A DNA stretch of 64,000 nt, from the NCBI GenBank assembly GCA_037576195.1, contig CM075103.1, positions 2,604,001-2,668,000 of the forward strand, given 5' to 3'. Position 1 is the first letter of the stretch, and each line of letters opens with the position of its first letter. Source of the stretch: Phytoseiulus persimilis (Eukaryota > Arthropoda > Arachnida > Mesostigmata > Phytoseiidae). This document shows, piece by piece, positions 1 to 11,848 of the stretch. The notes below the pieces were generated by a model. The model was given only the letters and a program-made list of their open reading frames with translations. It had not been told where the DNA came from and made no database searches. Both the position numbers and the translations under genes were made by a program.

Positions 1-3000
1 AACTCTGGAGCCCTTGTTAACGGAATTCAGGAAAGAACAGGGCAACGATCCGTAAAACACTCGGCCTGAGTGAAGACTCAAAGAGGGTGATCGTAGAGCG
101 AGCCGAATAGAGTCTCGTTGGATGGAAGGGAGGGCGTAGGACTACATCCCACAAACAAAACGATACCCAGCTCAGAAAACTCGCCCCCTTGGATGAGATT
201 TCATCCTGATAACGAATTTAAAAAATAAGTGCCTTGAGCTTGAGCGTATGAAGGATATTTCCTTCTGCAGAGATCGAGATTTCCAACATAATCCAAATTG
301 GAAACGGAGCAGACTCTGCGCCTATTCGTAGCATTCAAACCTTGGTCTGAGAGAGATTCAATGAGCCATGTGCGTTTTGACCACAGTCCGTTCCTGAAAA
401 GCTCCTGTCCCCGGAGGACGCGGTTCGTTACGCGAGCGAGTTCAAGGTAATTGATACTAAACGAACAAATCAATCGAGGGAAGAGCAAGAATGGTTGGAT
501 ACGTTCTCCACGCCGCAACCCCGAAGGGTCGCGAGTTCCAAACAGGTTTCTGCTCGGAGTTGCGGATTCTCTTGCGAAGACGGAAGTAATCAGAGGAAGG
601 CATTGCAATTCACAATCGCTGAACTAGGGAAAGATGGCGAGGCAGGCTGTGCCGCGGGTGGTCGTAGACCACGATCATCGCTAGAACCTCCAACACATAA
701 ATCACAAACGCAGTTTGTTAGCAACACGCTCCTTGCCATGTTCTACATGGCCGGGCTTCGTCTGCTCGCCAGCATATCCGTTGCTGTAGCAGCCGCGGCA
801 GACAACAACGACGACGATGAGGACGACCACAGGAAGGCCAAATAACCTTCCGGCAGCTGTCGGAGGAAAGACCGCCGGAAGTAATGGGCAGGAAATGATG
901 ACGCGCTTCGAGGTGCCGTCAGCTCCAAGTAAGCCGACGGGGCCGCGGGAATGAGAGCAAGAAATCGACCATCTCACCTGGCTTGTCAACTTGCCACAAC
1001 CAGGATTCTCAGACCGTATGTCTGCCCGCCTCATCCACCCACCCTTGTAACAACTGGCGAAGGAATTTTCCCTTCAGAACGACACTCAGCCTAAAAACAG
1101 TACTCTGGTGGCAACGCCGGTGTGTTGAGCTCCGCTGGCATGCCACTCCTCGGGAGGCTCGGGAATACATTCGAGATTTCTTTCTACGACACCGCAATCC
1201 CGAAGTGGGTGTTGGTGTCGAACGAATTGAGGAAAACCTCGTATTTTGGACGGGGAATTCCGGATCGAGGAACCTATGATGGCACACGAATGACCTCATG
1301 TCACATGAGGTCATGTATCATTTCATCATGATCCGAGCGTCGGAAACGACACCCAGGAGTTTTTCATGCGAATGCTTGGAAGAGTTTCTCTCGTTCAAAC
1401 GCGACGAAACTTTCGCTGGAGCCGTTCATCCGAGTTCTTGCGTTTCCTGTCTGTCCGATCCCTCAGGAGGCACGTGAAAACTTGCTTGTGCGTGATCCGG
1501 GCCACGAGGAGAAGCGAGCAGCGATCGTGGATTCGCCCTGACCGATCTCGCTGACACGAAACGTGTTTTTCATTCGACAACCCGCTCCGTGGAACCAACG
1601 AGTATTTTGGGATGGAGATTGCTCAAGATGTAGTTCGAGTTCTGAAGTGCGAGCGTCAATGCGTCCTTGAACTTGAGCCCGTTAGTCGATCGTTCGACAG
1701 CCAGGGATAGGGTCTCCCTGAGTGCTCAACTGCGTTACAACGACAGGGGAAAAATGTGAGACAAGCCGGTAGAGTCGCTCTCATAATACAATAACAAGGA
1801 GGACGATAAGAGGATGTCGACTCGCATTAGCATACCTAATGATATCTCTGTGGATGAGAGGAAAGTTCTCGGTAATTCACCGCGTTGAGACTGGATCCAT
1901 TCATCCGCCGCGAAGCTGGCGACTCTGCGGAGAACAATAACTGTGCTCCGTGGAGTGGAGATGGAACAAGATAATTGAAGACGAGATATCGCGAACGAGA
2001 ATCAGACTGCACCGAGCGTCTCTCTCCTACTTCCCAGAGGTTGTTCCCAGAATCATGAGTACTCGTTTGCTCAGCATCGTGTCAACGCAGCAAGAATTAG
2101 GAGCTCCAAAGGATGGTGACCAAAGGTTCATCGGGAATTCCGGCGTGACTCAGCTGCGCAGCCCTCAACAAGCCGGAACTGGTCGGTGGCCTATAGCGAT
2201 ACTGAGACGAGCCACTCTCGCGATCCTCGCTGTGAATTCTGAAGGGGTTCCGAGTGGAGTGAGTGGTTTGTCTGCAGCAGCTGCGCCATTTCGGTTTGTA
2301 GAACTGGGAGCTAACAATGTCCATTGAATGCTCATCCCATCTTTATAGTAATTCTGTTTGAACAACACCTCTAGGCTCTCTCAGACATTCTATTCCGAAC
2401 GTTCTGTGCTGGTAGTTTCGTTGCCAACGGAATTTCCGCTCTGCGAACGAAGTACCCGTGGACGAGCGAGCAACTTTACGAGCGATTTCTGGGAGCTGGC
2501 GAATTGTGAAAGCTCGAGTTTCGCTCGCCTCTTTCCCCGGTTCCCTCGACCATCGGAGAGCTAGGTTTCCGTCGTTTGACAGACATTCACCATGAGGGCA
2601 ACCGATTGAAGATGATTGGGTTCAAGCGTCGGATGGTCGATGACCGACTTTTTCTTAGTCGTGGAAAAGTTATGAGAAACTGACAACCGCTTCTGGATGA
2701 ATTCCCTCGATCAGCACGATCGTCCACACGAAACAAATTTTGGACACAAGTCTCTTCATCTCAATCCAATCACGTTGAAAAGTTATCAACAGTCCTTCTC
2801 TGAGAGTGGAAAAGGTGCGGCCCTCTGCGTCAGATTCCTCATCAAGGATCTGCCACCAGGAGAGTTTTTGTGGGAATCTCCAGCGTTCAACCCCGTTCTC
2901 ATAACCTTGGCCAGTCCGAGGAATACGTAACGCATGCGAAAAACAGGTGAGAGTAACGTGACGATTACCACCGAAGGCGCTGTGATTATTGAGCCCGAGT

Positions 3001-3686
3001 GAAACCGTGAAACGGAGTCGCAACGCGTGCGGGCGGAATCCCGGTCGGAAAAGCAATATTCTATTCCCCCTGGACTTTACTTCCAAACTGCTTCCGGCAC
3101 TGATTCCGCAACCCGCGGGTCACGGACAGGCACTCCACATCGAAGCGGCCTCCACGGAACTTCACAACACCGGCAAACAAGGGATCAAGGGGCAATGAAC
3201 TGAACCCGACACGGGTGGATCATCGAATGTAACACACAGTGCGTGTAGGTGGATGGCGTACTCTAACAACCTCAGACGCTCCTTGCAGAACTAACAAGGT
3301 GCAAAAGTGTGAGGTGACATTAAATTTCTGGAGAACATAAATCTTCGCTCCCCCTCTCTCTCTCTCCGGACGCCTTCCGCTCGAAAACGACTCGGCGATG
3401 CAGCTCTGAAATATCAGCCGCTTTAACAGCGACCGCGATCTGCGATGACTCTGTCCGACGGAGACTTCTAACAGTTCGTGCATCACAAAAGTTCCCCCGA
3501 AGATTTGTGCAGGACAAGACTTTTGTCACCAGAAGCTGGAATTCTAAAAACTCCGAAAGTTTACGCGTGAAACACGGGATGTCCTGAGGGAGGAACCGTT
3601 CTCTCCAGCTCAAGCGCGGGCATAGACCGGCCTGAAGTTCGATCGCCGATAGAATCAGTATCCTGCCGTCGTACAGAACATCGAAG
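1..3686. other. 5' flank of the receptor gene, no assigned gene
   Basis: I see no gene I can assign here. Short open frames occur on both strands but none shows a known domain or phase-consistent splice sites. Two small items stand out. An ATG at 739 (+) opens a 35-codon frame with a signal-peptide-like start followed by an Asp-rich tail. A near-perfect palindrome lies at 1290-1314. Promoter and 5' UTR of the receptor gene at 3687 should lie in the last part of this block, but I cannot place them. Confidence 0.5.
1290..1314. repeat. Perfect 12 bp inverted repeat with 1 bp spacer
   Basis: The arm ATGACCTCATGT (1290-1301) is followed by one C and then its exact reverse complement ACATGAGGTCAT (1303-1314). 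The arms carry TGACCT and AGGTCA, the half-site bound by many nuclear receptors, in everted order 11 bases apart. Everted half-sites with this spacing are not a standard element, so a regulatory role is only a suggestion. Confidence 0.6.
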
Positions 3687-4937
3687 ATGCTGAACCACAC
3701 CGAATTATTCGAAACGGAAAGCACGAGCGTATCCGTCGCCGAGTTTGCGAACTTCACGGAGCAATCATCGGCGCTGAATGTGACACTCTTCTCGGACATG
3801 ATCGGTGCGTCCGAGGTTTTTGCCGACGACGTTTGTTCACACTTCTACAACGTTCCCAGGGACAAGAATGTTGCTCCGAGTATCAACCTCGTGCGGAAAC
3901 TCGAGTTCCACTTCATATTGCCCGCGGTCGCGGTGCTCGGTTTTGTCGGGAACACGATCAACCTCTTCGTTCTCCAAAGTTTCACCGGTCGAACGTTCTT
4001 CTACCTGTTCTGGCTGGCCGTGTCGGACTTGAGCACGATGATTTTCGATTCGCTTTTTTCGTTCGGCCATTCCAGAGCGACGAACAACCGAGTAGTGGCT
4101 TTCCTCCAGTGCCATGTGATCCCAAGTGGCGCGGGAACGTTGCTGACCTGCAGTAATTTCATCGTGGTTGTCCTCACAGTGGATCGCTTCCGAGCCATTT
4201 GTTATCCAATCGAAACCCGAGCGAAGCGAAACGGCTCGCGTCCAGGACGGAAGGTGTTTCTGTGTTTTCTCTCCGCGGTGGTCGTTTTCTGCCCGATGAC
4301 TTATCTCTGGCAAGTGAAAGCATTCGGGGCTGATGTCGACCGAGATCTGATCAACGAGACGAGATGCTACCTGTGCCGAAGACGGACTTTTTCGAACCAT
4401 TCGCTGATGAGCTATTACGGTGTGGTGTTGGCGTTTTTCTCAAAAATCATTCCGATCTTCGTCGTCGCCACAATCAACATCAGTGTTGTTGTCGGCCTAA
4501 ACAAACACCAGGCTGAGAGATCCTTGAACCTTCAAATCGGCTCCGTTCCACAAGAGAGCGCCGAAGACCGACTCAAAGTACTCATCATGGCCATCACGAC
4601 GGTTTTCATCATTTGTCTCACGCCGTTAGCGATCAGACAGCTGTTTTTCCGTCGCGAACCGAAAACTCTCGCGTTCGCAATCTTCAAAGCTATCAGTCTT
4701 GTGATGATCCATTTGAACACGGCGTGCAACTTCTACGTTTACTGTTTCTGCTCAGCAGCAATACGAAATCGGCTACGTGAGATCGGCAGCCGTTTGCTAA
4801 CTTCTTCAAAGAGAAGACTGACAGGCAAGCCAACTCTGACGCCTCCCACGGAACCGAGCACACCCGGCACGCCAGGAACTCCAAACACCGGGGTCTCGTT
4901 CATCAGTCTCGACCCTTTCACGGACAGCAAACTCTGA
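3687..4937 (+). CDS. Rhodopsin-class G-protein coupled receptor, likely peptide receptor (intronless)
   Basis: This is a complete single-exon receptor of 416 residues from ATG to TGA. The extracellular N-terminus carries sequons at N3, N22 and N31. Seven hydrophobic segments follow: about 75-98 (with the GN of TM1 at 88-89), 104-126 (LAVSD), 141-165, 190-209, 243-269, 297-320 and 330-355. Cys142 at the top of TM3 can pair with Cys227 in the second extracellular loop. The TM3 end reads DRF (166-168) rather than DRY, TM6 has CLTP (310-313) instead of CWxP, and TM7 has NFYVY (348-352) in place of NPxxY. These changes are known in invertebrate FMRFamide-type and orphan neuropeptide receptors, so a plasma-membrane peptide receptor is the best inference; the ligand cannot be read from sequence. 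The cytoplasmic tail has a proline/threonine-rich run at 383-400. Absence of introns could reflect retroposition or lineage intron loss. Confidence 0.93.
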   Translation: MLNHTELFETESTSVSVAEFANFTEQSSALNVTLFSDMIGASEVFADDVCSHFYNVPRDKNVAPSINLVRKLEFHFILPAVAVLGFVGNTINLFVLQSFTGRTFFYLFWLAVSDLSTMIFDSLFSFGHSRATNNRVVAFLQCHVIPSGAGTLLTCSNFIVVVLTVDRFRAICYPIETRAKRNGSRPGRKVFLCFLSAVVVFCPMTYLWQVKAFGADVDRDLINETRCYLCRRRTFSNHSLMSYYGVVLAFFSKIIPIFVVATINISVVVGLNKHQAERSLNLQIGSVPQESAEDRLKVLIMAITTVFIICLTPLAIRQLFFRREPKTLAFAIFKAISLVMIHLNTACNFYVYCFCSAAIRNRLREIGSRLLTSSKRRLTGKPTLTPPTEPSTPGTPGTPNTGVSFISLDPFTDSKL

Positions 4938-7900
4938 ATTCGGCAAACCACGCTTGAACCCAACTCGGCGGACCACTACCATCAGGTTGAACGGAGAGTT
5001 TCGCGAAGGTTTTACGATGAGATCATGCGGACGAAGCTCCTCGAATGGTTGAAAAGAGACTTTCCATGTTGAGGGTTTCTTTCGCAGGGATTTCACTCAG
5101 GAATCATGCGGCCTGTGCTCCCCCGGGACTTCCGGGCGGAAATAAGCGAGTCCCTCTCAGAGAAACTCTTGCCGAATATCCATACTCATTAGGTTGACAC
5201 TACAAGGACGCTGTCTCTAAACCAACGGAGATTCGGGCGTCACGCAGACATCTCAAGCCGCCGTCGCTGTAGTCCAGCAGAAACTCTGTAATCTCATATG
5301 ATCTATTTTATCTTGATAACAGTGATCTCGACATTTCATCGGAGGGATCGGCTGCGGAATCGTTAATTCGTCGCCCTCATGGACTTCTCCACAGTCTCAA
5401 CTTCTGTCGCGAGCTAGGACGGTCTGATTCGCGAGAGTATGTCGTCAGTTTCGGTTTCCGCCGAGGGAGAAAAACCAACTTGGTCCGAGCGAAAACTCCA
5501 TTTTCTGGCTCAAGAACGCATTTGAATTCCAATTTCAAGACCGACTCTTTCTGACGTCTCTCCAGAGCACCGATCTCTCCTCTTCGCTGGACAGCCGGAA
5601 AGAACGTCAACGTTCTTATCCGGTCGCAACAGGCCTCATGAAGGACCAGGCCGTCCAATATGTCCTCGTCGTGTGAAGACGAGAGTGATGTCCATTAAAC
5701 TCAGTAAGTTTGTCTCAAACAACAAAAAGTAATTGTCTGACCTCATGATGCTTGGTGTCGTGTGATTTCAGGGGAGTCTTATTGGATGAAGCTGCGAAAC
5801 GTGGAGTCCGACTCTCCACCCCTCTCCCATCGTGTGCTCTCTGACGTGCCGCCCCCCCCTCCCTCCGGAGTGTCAGGGGCCATGCCCTCCCAAAAAACTC
5901 TTCGATAATGATGGGAAGAGTGGATCGAATTCGAGTCCGATGGGCGAAATTGTTCCGCAAAGATTCAGTGTTCTCAGGAGAAACCATATTGATTGCGTCA
6001 TGAGAAGCTCGCGACGATGATCATCACATCTTGCCCCCCCCCCCCCAAAAAAGAGCTGGGTTCGCCCCTGCTTGGCACAGAACACCGTCTGCCGTATACG
6101 ATCCAGCAGAAGAGCTCTCTGTTGCATGAGTCTCATCCGATTCGGAGGGTTCTCTAGCAGTTCCATAAACAGCTAGATCGGAGGCGCTTCATAAACGAAA
6201 GGGGCTGATCGATTCCAGAGCCTCGCGAATTCTACACAGCGCTCACGCAACGATCTTAACCTCCGAATCATAGTTCTATGTCATTCCCGAATTCTGCCCC
6301 GCGTCCTAATAATCCGATCGTTTCCTTCGCTCGTCTATCAATCGAGAACAACCTGGTGTCAGCCACGAAGCGTTCTTAGATTCTGCACCCGATGAGCTTT
6401 CTGCTCTCTGAAGGGCTCGTTGCAGCGATAACACTTGTATCCCGAGCGTTTCAACCACGCCAAAACATCTGCAAACTCAAGAGCTCTCGAGTTTTCTTTC
6501 CTCGAAGCCCACGTCGAATACGAATGGCTCGGAGCCCTCAACGGGGCTCTCGGCGTGTTTCCCACTTTCACAAAAATACTGCCCCCCTTCCCCAGACAGG
6601 CAGATGTCTTCTCGTTCCCTTTCTCGCTCTCTCCCTTTATAGGAAACATGAGCCTGCTACTGCCATCGAGAATGTTTGTGTGCTCAGTCCCGGCCTCGAT
6701 ATCCAGAACTAGGATCGGCAGATGAGTGACCGGATAGTCTCGAATCATCGTAAACTGTGAAATCAGACCTATCCCTGACTTGGCTCGATCCGTCTCCAGC
6801 CGTCGAATTCTTCAAACTGGCTTCGGGAAGACGAATACTTCGAAGTATCTCGCGAGAGAGATGCTATCCAAGAAGAAGGGTTGAGCGTCTGTCAGTGTCC
6901 GGGTGACAGTGGCGATTTTGGAGCAGAGCGGTTACAGGAACCAGAAATGCCCATACTTCCTGGAGGCGGCGGTCAACGATGGAACATTTTCTATTTTTCT
7001 GTGGTTGCATAATGTTCCCAGTCGATCGCAGTTCGACTGGCAGGACTCAATCCAGGATCGAGGAGTCGAGTATTAGAACCGGTGCTCGCGGAACCTGGTG
7101 AGCGTCTTGAGTTGCCATCGATCGAAAATTTCGCGCAACGGATCGGGGGACCGAATAGCACCCTCATGCTTCCATTTGAAATGATCGAATCTCTCTTGAC
7201 GTGGCCGAAGGTAAAGAACGGAACTAGTTCATCGGAGAAAACAACGCTCGGGAACATAGCTTCGTTTGGGTACATCTCCGACGCTTCCAACCTATGGTTC
7301 TCTGAGATCTTTCAGTCTCTGCTCGTTCATACGCGCTGTCAGTCGAGAGATTAAAGCGAACAGTGAGAATCGGCGGCCGTTTGTTCATCCCCGATTCTTG
7401 ATCGGATTCAACCTCAGTGAAAAAAATTCGGAGACCCAAGTTGGGAAGCTTTTTCCTATGTGAAACCTCGGGTTCACGGATCGAACACACATTCAAAAAA
7501 GACGGATAATCTGGTCGTCGTGAAGGAGCGTCGAGAACAGCCGTCTGACTATCGGGGCATAGAGGCTCAGAAATCGAGGATCCTGCCGCGTAGTTACACA
7601 CCGATGCTCGCACTCAGTGTTCCCAGCTTGAAGAACGACAGTTCAAGAAGAGGGGAGAGCTGGTTATCGAACAGAAACTGAGGAACACGGCGGATGTCTG
7701 ACGAAGGATGCGACCGAACGGTCAGGACGCTGCACACCGCTCTTGCCGGTTAGGACATCGACGCCGCCTGGAGCACAGTTCGAAGCGCGGGCGTTGGCTT
7801 CGATCCCAACAACCCAATAATCACCCTCCTCATCAGAGGCTGGTTGGCCGCATGGGCTCCAAGTCTATGAGAGTGAGTTCTGGAGCGAGGCTCCGGCTAA

Positions 7901-9798
7901 GGCCGGAGTGGTCATCGCAATTTTCGAATCGCCAATCCGGTGTGGAGCTGGAGATCTGTATGATTCAACAGCACGGTCCCATATAGGTTACTGGTAAAGT
8001 CTCCGGTACCGATCTGTGCATGACTGATCATTGACACAGTTTGAAATTTAACGACCTTCATTTGGACACTCCGCTCGATCAACCAAAATGGAACAGCGCA
8101 AACGAGCCTCTATTACCGACCGAGACGGAAAACAAACTCGAAGTCCTCAGAGAACGGCGAGCTCACAACTCACACATTCCTCGCTATTTTCTTTCCTCCA
8201 GATCCTCTATACAGCCCGACAGTTTCCAGATACCGGCATTCTCCGAGCCAAGAGCGACATTACTCCACCGTGATTGTGGATTGAACCGAGTTGGGAACCC
8301 GGGATCGAAGCGGCCTCGTGTCCTTGAATTCGAGCTTGAAGCTTCTCGGAGTAGGGCGCCGAGGAGCTCGTCGTGTGAATCAAACTCGGAGTTTCCTCGA
8401 CAAAGACGATAACTGCTCATTGAAGACGACTCCGCAACGGAATCATGGAGAGCTGATCATCATCCCGAATCACACTCGATTACAGCTCAAGTTGAGCGTT
8501 ATGGGCGCGACTATCGGCAAGGTGATCCTGCAGTAAACTGTTTGCTGAAACTCTCTATAAGCCTGGTCTTATCTGTGACTCGTTCGATGGAATCGGGTTG
8601 CGAACTTTCAATGCGTGCACCACCAACACGGCAACGTGTGTTCCGTGTTGCCGTGACTACGCGACTTTTCCTCTCCGAACAGCGAAGGAACCTTGGAGTG
8701 GTGGAGTTTCGGATATCCTTGGTGAGCTTCCCGTGGTGATTGAAGCATTACGGGATAGCATTTCCAACAGTATTCGGAGCCCAGTACGACATCGGTGAGC
8801 GGCTCGATGCAAGAGCTAAACGCAACATCCGAGCAAGGAAACGGAGCAACCACTGTTCTATGACTCGAGTATTGATCGTTCCCTCGAGCGGCTCGATGAA
8901 GAAAGCGGCAACGGAATGCACTGCGTGTGAAAGCACCTCGCGGCAACGTCAACTCCAAGATCGGAAACGACATCTAGTTTGGTGAGTATCGAAAACACAC
9001 CCACTATCTCTGTGGACGCGATCCTGGAAACGGGAAGGGAGAAAGAGCTCCGGAAGTGGAACAATCAATGAAATGCTGAAACAATGGCGGCGAGTCTCAG
9101 GACCCGAAAAACTTTCGATTTTCGCCATCCGCCCCAATTTGTGAACGTCGAACCAAGTCTCGGAGCTCGGGTCAATAAACCAAAATACTCTTGAGCTGTT
9201 CCGGACATAGGACCTGGCCGAATTCTGCTATGGTGGTCTATCGTGAGAATAAGATGTCTCAGAGACCCCATCCGTTTGGGCACGTATTTCACGTGGGAAC
9301 TTGTCACGCAATGGGGATCTCACCAAGTGAGATCAATGAGTAGTGCGATTTAAATCATTGAACTGCAGAATCGATGATGAACCTCTTCGAAAATTTTGAC
9401 GCACAACGCTGTTCACCACGGACGTCCTGCAACATCGTGAAAACAGCGTATGTTTGTAACCCTCCGTCAGGAAGCGCTAAACAGCTGTTGGCGAGTTGTT
9501 CTCTCTGGACCAGGCCCGCCAAGTGAACCGCACGGGCGCACAATGGTGATCTGAGTGACCGGTCTTGATGATTGGCATCAATGAATAATAATTCAAGGCC
9601 TCGTTCACGGCTACCTCGGCTGCCGAGAACGCGTATTTTTATCAATGCGAGGATTCGGTACACCAAAGTCTACCGTGGTGAGCTAATGAATGATACGTGG
9701 CCTCCCGATCTGTGAAGTTTGATCTGCTCTTTCAGAATTCAGGTAGGCAGGCGCGTGGCACCCCCTACCCCGGTTCGCGAAATGACCGCTATGAAATA
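4938..9798. other. Intergenic block between the receptor and a Tc1 relic
   Basis: No gene can be assigned. The most structured spot is 6030-6070, where a 13-base C tract is followed by AAAAAAGAGC and ends in CCCCTG; it looks like one end of a hAT-type element. A strong donor-like GTGAGT lies at 8979 after a short open frame (8896-8978, +), but no partner exon was recognised. The remainder is ordinary mixed sequence with short chance frames. Confidence 0.45.
6030..6070 (-). mobile_element. Possible single hAT-type terminus with C tract
   Basis: Read on the minus strand the segment starts CAGGGGCGAACCCAGC and runs through CTCTTTTTT into a 13-base G tract. Many hAT-superfamily MITEs in invertebrates begin CAGGGGC and carry a G-rich subterminal run, so this resembles a lone or diverged end. 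I could not find a matching opposite terminus or an 8 bp target duplication. A CAGGGG at 5872 does not share the flanking bases. Confidence 0.25.
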
Positions 9799-11848
9799 CA
9801 CCGTCGACAGAAAGTTTGGGTACACCCCACCATATGGCTGTATACTGTGCGTTGGGTGATGGGATGGGACGCACACAAAACCAACTGATCGACGCGAACC
9901 TATCATCGCCATTTTACGCTCGTTCTACGGGCTATGCGACGGAATGGTGGGAAGACCAATTCTGCAATGGAGAGTGGCGGAACAACGAAACTTCTCTGAG
10001 ATATTCTCTGTTGTAAACCTAGGTTTCCGAATGAAACTTCCCGATATCCACGCGGATTGAATGATGCAGGAATCGAGAATCAATGAAACGTATTCAATGG
10101 GAAACATAATAGCGGCAGCCTTCGTCTGCCTTCATATTGTGCGTTCGTTGAAGAGTTCGCCACTAGCGGTTATCACAGTCGCGCACAGAGGAGGCATCCG
10201 ATCCGTGAGCTTCTCCAGCATCTCTTCGGTGAAAGCAATGCTTTCTCCTCGACGTATTTCTCATACCCGCAGTAGACACTGACCTGTCGCGAACAGATCC
10301 GTTCAGATGGTTGCGAACAAGCTCAATCGGGTCACCGTCAGGACTCTGAGCCTGATGATCAGATCGCCGACACGACCCCTCTGAAACAGCGCGACACCGC
10401 AACCGTGGCTTTCTTGCGGTGCTTGTGACCACGAGAGTTTTCAACCATAGTTGTCGCTGTCTGAAGGACGAAAAATATCACTCGAATTGCTCACTCCGGA
10501 AGTTGCTCTCAAAAGTCATCTACGTATCTTAGACCTGTCATGAGGGGTTTCGAACTTCACAATCGCGGAGAAGCCGGGTTCACTGACGGGAAATTCTTGA
10601 GATCCCCACGGAATCATCGAACCGACGCATTGCCGGTCCCATCGGCTCTCGGATGCCTATACAAGGCAAGTGCAATTGAAGGGCTTACCAAGTCTTGGCG
10701 AACACACAGCATCAACGTTTCCGGGACGGAATCTTCATCGAGTCGTCTTTTTCATCGATACCGACACCTTTTTTCCTAGAAATCATCTTCCTTCACTTGG
10801 GATCTCTGAAAGTGCGTGACAGTATACTTCCTCATCATCGTCTCCTTCCACAATGCGCTGCGCGTATGTCGTTTCGACGAATTATTCATCGGGCTTTTCC
10901 GAGAAATAAAAAAATTTCTCACTCGCTGGCAAGGGGATCCTTAGATGGAAGCTCTGGTGGTCACATTCAGTGCGAGAAAGCATCGATAGCCATTGAGGAA
11001 TATGATCTCGTCTATTCGCATAACTCATTGGAGCTCCATTTGAATCTGCGCCGAAACGTTCGCGGCAAAATATGCTGGAGCGTACGTAGGTAGCATATGC
11101 TCTCCTTGTTCGCGGCGGAAGATCCGGCGTCGCCTCGCTTTGGAAATCTGGAACTTCGACTCACCGGTGACTACAACTTTCTTCTAGTCGGATGATATCC
11201 AACTCTCGTGGACTTTCGCCCAGGCCAGCCGATCCTTTTCGCAACAACAAATCTTCTCTTTTAGTGATCTTCAAAGGAGCTCTTGTTGTTGATCTCTTAC
11301 TGAAACTACTGGTTTCCCGGTGCCTGTGAAATGTGCATCGGATGCCACTTAGGGAGACATTTTGGAGGTTAGCAATCTTGAGTGAGCTGAGTCCAGCACT
11401 CCACAGGGCCACAATAGCGTATCGCTCCTCAGTGGCAAACTGAGGGAGCCATTTGTGAAAGACTGTAATTCTGATCCGATACGTCATCGTTTCCTTTCCG
11501 AAAGATTTGTGGTCCGCACTCACCAATTTAGAGACTGCTGAACTCGAATATTCTTCTGTTTGTACCGGCGATACATCAAAGTTTAAAGAAGATACGTGCA
11601 CGGCGGTCAAAATAGGATATTTTACGGGAATTCGCCGTCCTCGCGACACTACGCCTCGAAGACGCTTCCTCTGATATATCGTCGGAAAGCGCAGATCAGC
11701 AATTGGGTAATGAGGGAAACGAATTCCATCGGGCCGGTCAGTTGGTTTCGTGCTGAGCGTCCGGTACCAACGCTCGGATTACAATGTATAGCCATTTTGT
11801 TCGAGATTCCACGATGTATTTGGGTGTCCCCCAAACTTTTCGCCGGCG
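9799..11848 (-). mobile_element. Tc1/mariner DNA transposon relic
   Basis: The element is about 2,050 bp, flanked by TA on both sides (9797-9798 and 11849-11850). Its terminal inverted repeats match imperfectly: both ends contain AAAGTTTGGG followed by ACACCC (left 9811-9830; right on the minus strand near 11840-11821). A further match, ATGGCT then a TATAC/ATAC motif, lies about 35-60 bases in. On the minus strand, 11451-11161 encodes the N-terminal helix-turn-helix region (ERYAIVALWSAGLSSLKIA, later RAPLKITKRED). The C-terminal signature QAQSPDGDPIE lies at 10363-10323, and the typical transposase end (LTDRMPPLCATVI) at 10227-10132 is in another frame. The catalytic core between them is not recognisable and the spacing is about 350 bp too long. 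This is an old, non-autonomous copy. Confidence 0.78.

Noticed and set aside
3837-4400. 187-codon frame antisense to the receptor gene
   Set aside because: It is a shadow of a strongly supported coding sequence and shows no domain.
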